Shown here: one piece after another, positions 60,001 through 64,000 of the stretch | Layout of the letters: each line of letters starts with the position of its first letter | Position numbering within the stretch: position 1 is the first letter of the stretch | Origin: Streptomyces aurantiogriseus | GTDB lineage: Bacteria > Actinomycetota > Actinomycetes > Streptomycetales > Streptomycetaceae | Assembly (NCBI RefSeq): GCF_014649375.1 | Contig: NZ_BMSX01000012.1 | Coordinates: 62,001 to 126,000, forward strand | Length of the DNA stretch: 64,000 nt | Direction: 5' to 3' | Translations under genes and position numbers: made by a program | The notes under the pieces: model-generated | Told to the model about the DNA's origin: nothing | The model's input: only the letters and a program-made list of their open reading frames with translations | Database searches by the model: none

Positions 60001-60043
60001 GGGCTACCGGCCCAGTGGGCGCCGGGGGAGTGGTGAGGAGTAG
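57020..60043 (+). CDS. sbcC: Exonuclease SbcC
   Basis: A 1007-residue Rad50-type SMC-like ATPase partnering SbcD. Walker A is GPTGAGKTSVLDAV (residues 35-48); long Ala/Glu/Arg-rich coiled-coil arms follow; the zinc hook CAVCG (Cys516 and Cys519) is near the middle; and the C-terminal half-ATPase has signature LSGGETFFASLALALGLADV and Walker B/D-loop DTLFIDEGFGSLDDQTLDEV. The last 40 bp overlap the convergent Lrp-type gene. Confidence 0.96.
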   Translation: MRLHRLGLTAFGPFGASQSVDFDELSAAGLFLLHGPTGAGKTSVLDAVCYALYGSVPGARQSAQGLTLRSDHAAPGTRTEVTLELTVAGRRLEVTRQPPWERPKKRGTGTTVEKAQSWLREYDAVAEAWKDLSRSHQEIGEEITQLLGMSREQFCQVVLLPQGDFARFLRADAEARGRLLGRLFDTQRFAEVEKRLAERRRTAEARVREGDAALLADAHRMQQAAGDAMELPELAPGEPGLAETVLTAAAVARSTAREQLAIAECGCLAAESARAAAERALSDVRELARLQRRFAEARERARVLEERAGAHREAQARMERARKAEVVAPALELREAAEAEHRRAAAAETHARALLPQRFAEADAAGLAAAARRAAEELGGLESARRGERRLAELLAERAGLDRQERADEDVLAETEGWFAEWDATRAGLQARIESAQEAATRAEQLAVQREPARRRLTAARLRDQLARDTEDAQQRVLASGERALEARTHWLDLKEQRLDGIAAELAATLKDGEPCAVCGATDHPAPARKVAGHVDREAEERALAAYQSAERKRADAERDLGLVREALAAATAEAGDGPTDRLAAEADELERTCTQARRDASALHPAREELRRAEQEHERRTAAQREAQVRAASRVGHRERLERERAALEEELTQARGASESVAARAAQLERQTTLLTDAADAARAAEESAERLKAADGRLDEAAFRAGFDTPQAAADALLDDAAHRELQRRLDAWQAEEAAVRAVLAESDTVAAAQQPSADLAAAEEAADRAAERLRRATSAQDAAARRCAELDRLSARAADGVRRLAPLREEYDRVARLAGLTAGTSADNERKMRLESYVLAARLEQVAAAATVRLQRMSSGRYTLVHSDDRSGRGRSGLGLHVVDAWTGRERDTATLSGGETFFASLALALGLADVVTDEAGGVRLDTLFIDEGFGSLDDQTLDEVLDVLDSLRERDRSVGIVSHVADLRRRIHAQLEVVKGRSGSVVRQRGYRPSGRRGSGEE

Positions 60044-60450
60044 ACGACGCTCGTCGTGACCGACCCCAGTGCGCCGATCTTGCCCGACACCTCCTCCAGG
60101 TGCCGCATCGAACGGGCGGCGACCTTGATCACGAAGCAGTCGTCGCCCGTGACATGGTGCGCCTCCAGGATCTCCGGCGTCACGGCCACCAGGTCGTGGA
60201 ACGGCTTGTAGTTGCCGTTGGGATAGCGCAGCCGCACGAACGCCAGGATCGGCAGCCCCAGCCGCTCGGGGTCCACGACGGCCGCGTACCCCTGGATGAC
60301 ACCCGCCTCCTCCAGCCGCCGCACCCGCTCGGTCACGGCGCTCGCCGACATCGACACGGCCCGCGCCAGGTCGGCGAAGCTGGCCCGGCCCTCACGCTGG
60401 AGGACCTCGAGGATGCGCCAGTCGGTGGCGTCCGGGGAATACGCGGTCAT
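60004..60450 (-). CDS. Lrp/AsnC-family regulator
   Basis: A 148-residue feast/famine regulator. The winged-helix is TDWRILEVLQREGRASFADL, ARAVSMSASAVTERVRRLEE; the RAM domain follows with VIQGYAAVVDPERLGLPILA, EILEAHHVTGDDCFVIKVAA and RSMRHLEEV. It is divergent from a rhodanese gene, which it probably controls. Between them GGGGAATCCCC (60465-60475) is a near-palindrome. Start MTAYSPDAT lacks a strong ribosome-binding site. Confidence 0.92.
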   Translation of the reverse strand: MTAYSPDATDWRILEVLQREGRASFADLARAVSMSASAVTERVRRLEEAGVIQGYAAVVDPERLGLPILAFVRLRYPNGNYKPFHDLVAVTPEILEAHHVTGDDCFVIKVAARSMRHLEEVSGKIGALGSVTTSVVYSSPLPRRPLGR

Positions 60451-60594
60451 GTCCGAGGGATAGCAGGGGAATCCCCGGCGGAGCAAGATCCAGGCCGTGG
60501 AATTCCCCTTCAGGGAGCGGATCAACGACCGTAGATTTCTGGTCATCGGGAAACAGCCGGACCCCGGTCGCAACAGCCACGGAAAGGCCCAGCC

Positions 60595-61080
60595 ATGACC
60601 GCCACCCCCGCCACCGCGGTGAACCCCGTCCTGCGCGTCGCCCCCGCCGCCCCGGCCGAGGCCGCCGCCTACTTCCGGGCGAGCCTCGTCTTCCACGCCG
60701 ACGTCTCCGACGTGGCCGCGGCGCTCGCGGCCGGCGGCGACCCCGGCTTCGTCGTCCTGGACTCCCGCTCCACCGAGGCCTGGGACCAGGGCCACATCCC
60801 CGGCGCGATCCACCTGCCCACCGCGCTCATCCCCGAGCAGGCCGAGCAGCTCCTCGACAAGGACGTGCCGGTCGTGACGTACTGCTGGGGCCCCGGCTGC
60901 AACGGCGCCACCCGCGCCGCCCTCGCCCTCGCCGAACTCGGCTACCGGGTCAAGGAGATGCTCGGCGGCTTCGAGTACTGGGCGCGCGAGGGCTTCGCGT
61001 ACGAGACCTGGGAGGGCCGCGAGCGGCGCGCGGCCGACCCGCTGACCGCCCCCGTGGACGCCGAGAACTGCGGCTGCTGA
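60595..61080 (+). CDS. Rhodanese-domain sulfurtransferase
   Basis: A 161-residue single rhodanese domain. Motifs: VVLDSRSTEAWDQGHIPGAI then HLPTALIPEQAEQLLDKDVP and active-site loop VTYCWGPGCNGATRAALALA with the catalytic Cys; the second Cys and a CGC ending add redox potential. The typical role is sulfur transfer to a thiol acceptor; the CxxxxC loop is not the classic CRxGxR. AAAGG precedes the ATG. Divergent from the Lrp-type regulator. Confidence 0.9.
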   Translation: MTATPATAVNPVLRVAPAAPAEAAAYFRASLVFHADVSDVAAALAAGGDPGFVVLDSRSTEAWDQGHIPGAIHLPTALIPEQAEQLLDKDVPVVTYCWGPGCNGATRAALALAELGYRVKEMLGGFEYWAREGFAYETWEGRERRAADPLTAPVDAENCGC

Positions 61081-61096
61081 CAGCCAGGTCGCCCCA

Positions 61097-61888
61097 TCAG
61101 TCCCGCACGACCTCCGGCACGGGACGCAGGAAGCGGTGGTCCGCCGCCCCGAACTCCCCCTCGGGGCGGGCCGCGCGCAGCACCACGTCGAGCGCGGCGT
61201 CCGCGTCGCACGCGTAATGCCCGCTGGCCCAGGCGGCGTTGGCCTCCACCACCGCCCACCCGGAACCGTCCACCAGACCGACGTCCACGACGACGGCGCT
61301 CGGCAGCCCCGTCCCGGCCAGCCGCTCGGCGAACCCCAGCACCTCGCCGCGGCGCGGGTCCTCCGCCAGCGGGGCGACATCGAGGTCACCCCGGGTCGCG
61401 TACCGGCTGCCGGTGCGCACCTCACCGTCCAGCACGAACAGCCGGTACTCCACGGCGAACGTCACGATGTCGCTCACCAGCACCGGTTCCCCGCCCTCGA
61501 CCGCGTCCGGCCCCGGCAGCCCGCTGCCGTCCGGGTAGACCCGGGCCGGGAAGCTCTTGTCGTTCGGCGGCTTCACGAACGCCGGGCGCCGCAGCAGGCG
61601 CGCCTCCTCGATCGTGGTGAACTCCACGTTCCGCAGGGTGAGTTCGTACGGCAGCCGGGCCAGCCAGTCCTCCGGTGCCTCCAGCAGCCCGACCCCCAGT
61701 TCCCGCGCGACCGCGTCCGCGAACAGCGGACCGGCGTACAGCGAGGCCCCCGCCGCGCGGCGCCACTGCTCGGGCACCCGCCAGTCGCGCAGCGTCTCCA
61801 CGTGCGCCCCGCGCCGCCGGGCCGCGTCCGCGAGGGCGTGGCCGGTCGCGGTGACGCGCGGGGAGAGAAAGAGTGTTCGGGTGGTCAT
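61097..61888 (-). CDS. ATP-grasp domain protein (DUF4343-like)
   Basis: A 263-residue protein of a small ATP-grasp family found next to diverse actinobacterial genes. Landmarks are RPAFVKPPNDKSFPARVYPD, VLVSDIVTFAVEYRLFVLDG, EVRTGSRYATRGDLDV and VVVDVGLVDGSGWAVVEANA then AWASGHYACD, consistent with ATP/Mg binding and a C-terminal carboxylate-amine ligase site. The substrate is unknown. It converges with the rhodanese gene, ending 16 bp after its stop. Confidence 0.83.
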   Translation of the reverse strand: MTTRTLFLSPRVTATGHALADAARRRGAHVETLRDWRVPEQWRRAAGASLYAGPLFADAVARELGVGLLEAPEDWLARLPYELTLRNVEFTTIEEARLLRRPAFVKPPNDKSFPARVYPDGSGLPGPDAVEGGEPVLVSDIVTFAVEYRLFVLDGEVRTGSRYATRGDLDVAPLAEDPRRGEVLGFAERLAGTGLPSAVVVDVGLVDGSGWAVVEANAAWASGHYACDADAALDVVLRAARPEGEFGAADHRFLRPVPEVVRD

Positions 61889-61957
61889 GGCAGACGAGGG
61901 TGGCGCACGGGCGGGCCCGGACGACAGTGAATTTCCGGGGCCCGCCCCACGCGCGGA

Positions 61958-63649
61958 TCAGAGCCGCGCCAGCTCGTCCACCAGGTCGTCGAGCCCCAGC
62001 GACCCCTGCGAGAGGGCCGCCATGTGCCAGGACTTCAGGTCGAAGGCGTCGCCGTGCCGCTTGCGGGCCTTCTCGCGGCCCAGCAGCCAGGCCCGTTCAC
62101 CGAGCTTGTAGCCGATGGCCTGGCCGGGGATGGTCAGGTAGCGGGTCAGTTCGCTCTCCACGTAGTCCGCCGGACGGCTGCTGTGCGCGTTGAAGAACTC
62201 CTCGGCCAGCTCCGGAGTCCAGCGCTCGCCCGGGTGGAACGGCGAGTCCGCCGGGATCTCGAGCTCCAGATGCATGCCGATGTCGACGATGACCCGGACC
62301 GCGCGCATCATCTGCGCGTCCAGGTAGCCGAGCCGCTGCTCCGCGTCCGTGAGGAAGCCCAGCTCGTCCATCAGGCGCTCCGCGTACAGTGCCCACCCCT
62401 CGGCGTTGGCGCTGACGATGCCGACGGTGGCCTGGTAGCGGGAGAGGTTCTCGGCCACGTGCACCCACTGCGCGAGCTGGAGGTGATGGCCGGGGACACC
62501 CTCGTGGTACCAGGTGGAGACGAGGTCGTAGACCGGGAAGCGGGTCTCGCCCATCGTCGGCAGCCAGGTGCGGCCCGGCCGCGAGAAGTCCTCCGACGGG
62601 GGCGAGTAGTACGGTGCCGCCGCGCCGCCGGGCGGCGCGATGCGCGACTCCACCTTCCGTACCCGCTCGGCGAGTTCGAAGTGGGTGCCGTCCAGGGCGT
62701 CGATCGCCTGGTCCATCAGGCCCTGCAGCCAGTCGCGGACCTCCTCGACGCCCTCGATGTGCTTGCCGTGCTGGTCGAGGTGCGCGAGCGCCACCCACGG
62801 CGTCTCGGCGCCCGGCAGGATCTTCTCGGCCTCCTGCCTCATCTCGGCGAGGAGGCGGTGGTACTCGGCCCAGCCGTACGCGTACGCCTCGTCCAGGTCG
62901 AGGTCGGTGCCGTTGAAGTAGCGCGACCAGCGGGCGTAGCGCTCCCGGCCGACGGTGTTCGGGGCGCCCTCGAGGGTCGGCGCGTACACGTCCCGCATCC
63001 AGTCCCGCAGCTCGACGACCGCCGCGGTCGCCGCCCGGGCCGCCTCGTCCAGCTCCGTGCGCAGCGCCTCGGGCCCCTCGGCGGCGAAGTCCTCGAACCA
63101 GCCGCGGCCCGAGCCGTCCGTCTCCGCCCACTCGGTGAGCTGCCCGACGAAGGTGGCGGTCGGCCGCGGCGCCGCGTACAGCTTGCGCTCCAGGCCGAGC
63201 GCCAGGGACTCCCGGTAGCCGGCCAGCGCCGTCGGCACCGCGCGCAGCCGTTCGGCGATCGCCGCCCAGTCCTCGTCGGTCTCCGTCGGCGTCACGGTGA
63301 ACACCTCGCGCACCGTGTGCGCCGGCGTGGCCAGATTGCCGACCGCGCGCAGGCCCTCCTCGGCGTCGTGCACGGCGAGTTCGGCGGTGAGGCGCTCGCG
63401 CAGCAGGCGCGCGCACCGGCGCTCGATGTCACTTTCCGCGCCGGGCCGTCGCTCCGCCTCGTCCAGCTTCGCCAAGGTGTCCCGCGCGAGCTGCGCGAGC
63501 GCCTCCTGGCCCGCCGGTGAGAGGTCGGGCAGGCGGCTCGAACTCTCCTTCACGCCGAGGTAGGTACCGGTGACCGGGTCGAGGGCGACGAGCTCGTCGA
63601 CGTAGGCGTCGGCGACCTCGCGGGGCAGCGGGTTCTTGGTCTGTGACAT
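61958..63649 (-). CDS. DUF885 family putative metallopeptidase
   Basis: A 563-residue cytosolic protein of the DUF885 family, distantly related to M3-type peptidases. The zinc motif appears as STWYHEGVPGHHLQLAQWVH (HExxxxHH-like) near residue 378; the second zinc ligand region is SANAEGWALYAERLMDELGF. A large helical N-terminus (EVADAYVDELVALDPVTGTY, ADELRDWMRDVYAPTLEGA-like) is typical. Substrate unknown. The start could be this ATG or one three codons upstream; AGGATGG precedes it. Confidence 0.87.
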   Translation of the reverse strand: MSQTKNPLPREVADAYVDELVALDPVTGTYLGVKESSSRLPDLSPAGQEALAQLARDTLAKLDEAERRPGAESDIERRCARLLRERLTAELAVHDAEEGLRAVGNLATPAHTVREVFTVTPTETDEDWAAIAERLRAVPTALAGYRESLALGLERKLYAAPRPTATFVGQLTEWAETDGSGRGWFEDFAAEGPEALRTELDEAARAATAAVVELRDWMRDVYAPTLEGAPNTVGRERYARWSRYFNGTDLDLDEAYAYGWAEYHRLLAEMRQEAEKILPGAETPWVALAHLDQHGKHIEGVEEVRDWLQGLMDQAIDALDGTHFELAERVRKVESRIAPPGGAAAPYYSPPSEDFSRPGRTWLPTMGETRFPVYDLVSTWYHEGVPGHHLQLAQWVHVAENLSRYQATVGIVSANAEGWALYAERLMDELGFLTDAEQRLGYLDAQMMRAVRVIVDIGMHLELEIPADSPFHPGERWTPELAEEFFNAHSSRPADYVESELTRYLTIPGQAIGYKLGERAWLLGREKARKRHGDAFDLKSWHMAALSQGSLGLDDLVDELARL

Positions 63650-63681
63650 GCGCACCATCCTGTACGAGGCGGTGCCGCACG

Positions 63682-64000
63682 TCACGGCGTTTGTGGCGAA
63701 GTGGCCGACGGCAGCAGTGGTCCGCAGTCCCACTGCTGGAAGATCAGCCGTGTCTCCACCCGGGCCACCTCCCGCCGTGCCGTGAACTCGTCCAGGACCA
63801 GCCGCTGAAGATCGGCCATGTCCGCCACCGCGACATGCACCAGGTAGTCGTCGGGCCCGGTGAGGTGGAAGACGGTCAGCGCCTCCGGCAACGCCCGGAT
63901 CCGCTCCACGAACGGCCCCACCAGCTCCCGCCGATGCGGCCTGACCTGCACGGACAGCAGCGCCTGCAGACCCCGGCCCAGTTTGGCCGGATCGAGCTGC
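63682..64000 (-). CDS. Lrp/AsnC-family regulator (5' end beyond window)
   Basis: The C-terminal 105 residues of a feast/famine regulator: QLDPAKLGRGLQALLSVQVR, ALPEALTVFHLTGPDDYLVH and VAVADMADLQRLVLDEFTAR form the RAM ligand domain. The reading frame runs off the right edge, so the helix-turn-helix is not visible. It is 33 bp upstream of the DUF885 gene on the same strand and may control or be co-transcribed with it. Confidence 0.85.
   Translation of the reverse strand, partial: QLDPAKLGRGLQALLSVQVRPHRRELVGPFVERIRALPEALTVFHLTGPDDYLVHVAVADMADLQRLVLDEFTARREVARVETRLIFQQWDCGPLLPSATSPQTP

Overview
The window is chromosomal DNA from an actinobacterium, almost certainly a Streptomyces. It is very G+C-rich, coding frames strongly prefer G or C at third positions, GTG starts and 4-base ATGA/GTGA gene overlaps are common, and several genes are typical of the genus: a divergent third EF-Tu (tuf3), a second-type apolipoprotein N-acyltransferase, DUF3152, DUF4291, DUF6807 and ricin-lectin proteins. 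No rRNA, tRNA, CRISPR array, transposase or integrase was recognised. My recollection is that Streptomyces coelicolor carries lnt2, a thiolase and tuf3 in the SCO1320-1340 area, so much of the window is probably ordinary chromosome-arm core; that synteny is from memory and was not checked.

Layout. 1-9.1 kb: a DinB-like enzyme, a TetR regulator with twin palindromic operators and its divergent flavin monooxygenase, a Gfo/Idh/MocA oxidoreductase, lnt, a SnoaL-like protein, an intact DUF4291 gene, and a sugar-acid unit (ManD-type dehydratase behind a fused FadR-type regulator/gluconokinase). 9.1-16.7 kb is the accessory segment. It holds a coiled-coil/Mrr-nuclease/TerD fusion, a leucine-rich-repeat-variant protein, a possible Imm32-type immunity protein, a small conserved protein of unknown function, duplicated stem-loops, and several decayed or truncated genes. 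It is bracketed by the 5' and 3' remnants of a second, broken DUF4291 gene. 16.7-20.7 kb: a lipoprotein-sensor kinase-response regulator operon (AfsQ1-like regulator) divergent from a DUF3152 protein.

20.7-35 kb: an F420-type oxidoreductase and HxlR pair, a solute-binding protein without a signal peptide, an AI-2E-family exporter, an SDR, uppP, a LacI-operator-controlled sugar operon (Gfo/Idh/MocA plus DUF6807), an HxlR/thiolase pair, an AlkD-like protein and tuf3. 35-50 kb: a spermidine-synthase-like protein, an MFS exporter, a membrane-anchored secreted protein beside its own decayed copy, galU with a long bidirectional terminator, a sigma-like/zinc-finger/TM/ricin-lectin fusion, two divergent left-handed beta-helix proteins, an EamA exporter with an XRE-cupin regulator, and a zinc-type CDF exporter with an ArsR repressor. 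50-64 kb: pobA with an amino-acid-type permease, a catalytically gutted cysteinyl-tRNA-synthetase-like protein coupled to a SixA-type phosphatase, a YigZ/IMPACT protein, sbcD-sbcC, two Lrp/AsnC regulators, a rhodanese, an ATP-grasp protein and a DUF885 protein.

The most unusual items are the 6.4-kb accessory segment inside the broken DUF4291 locus with its Mrr-TerD protein, the regulator-kinase fusion, the lectin-sensing sigma-like protein and the CysRS-derived protein that has lost both ATP-binding signatures.
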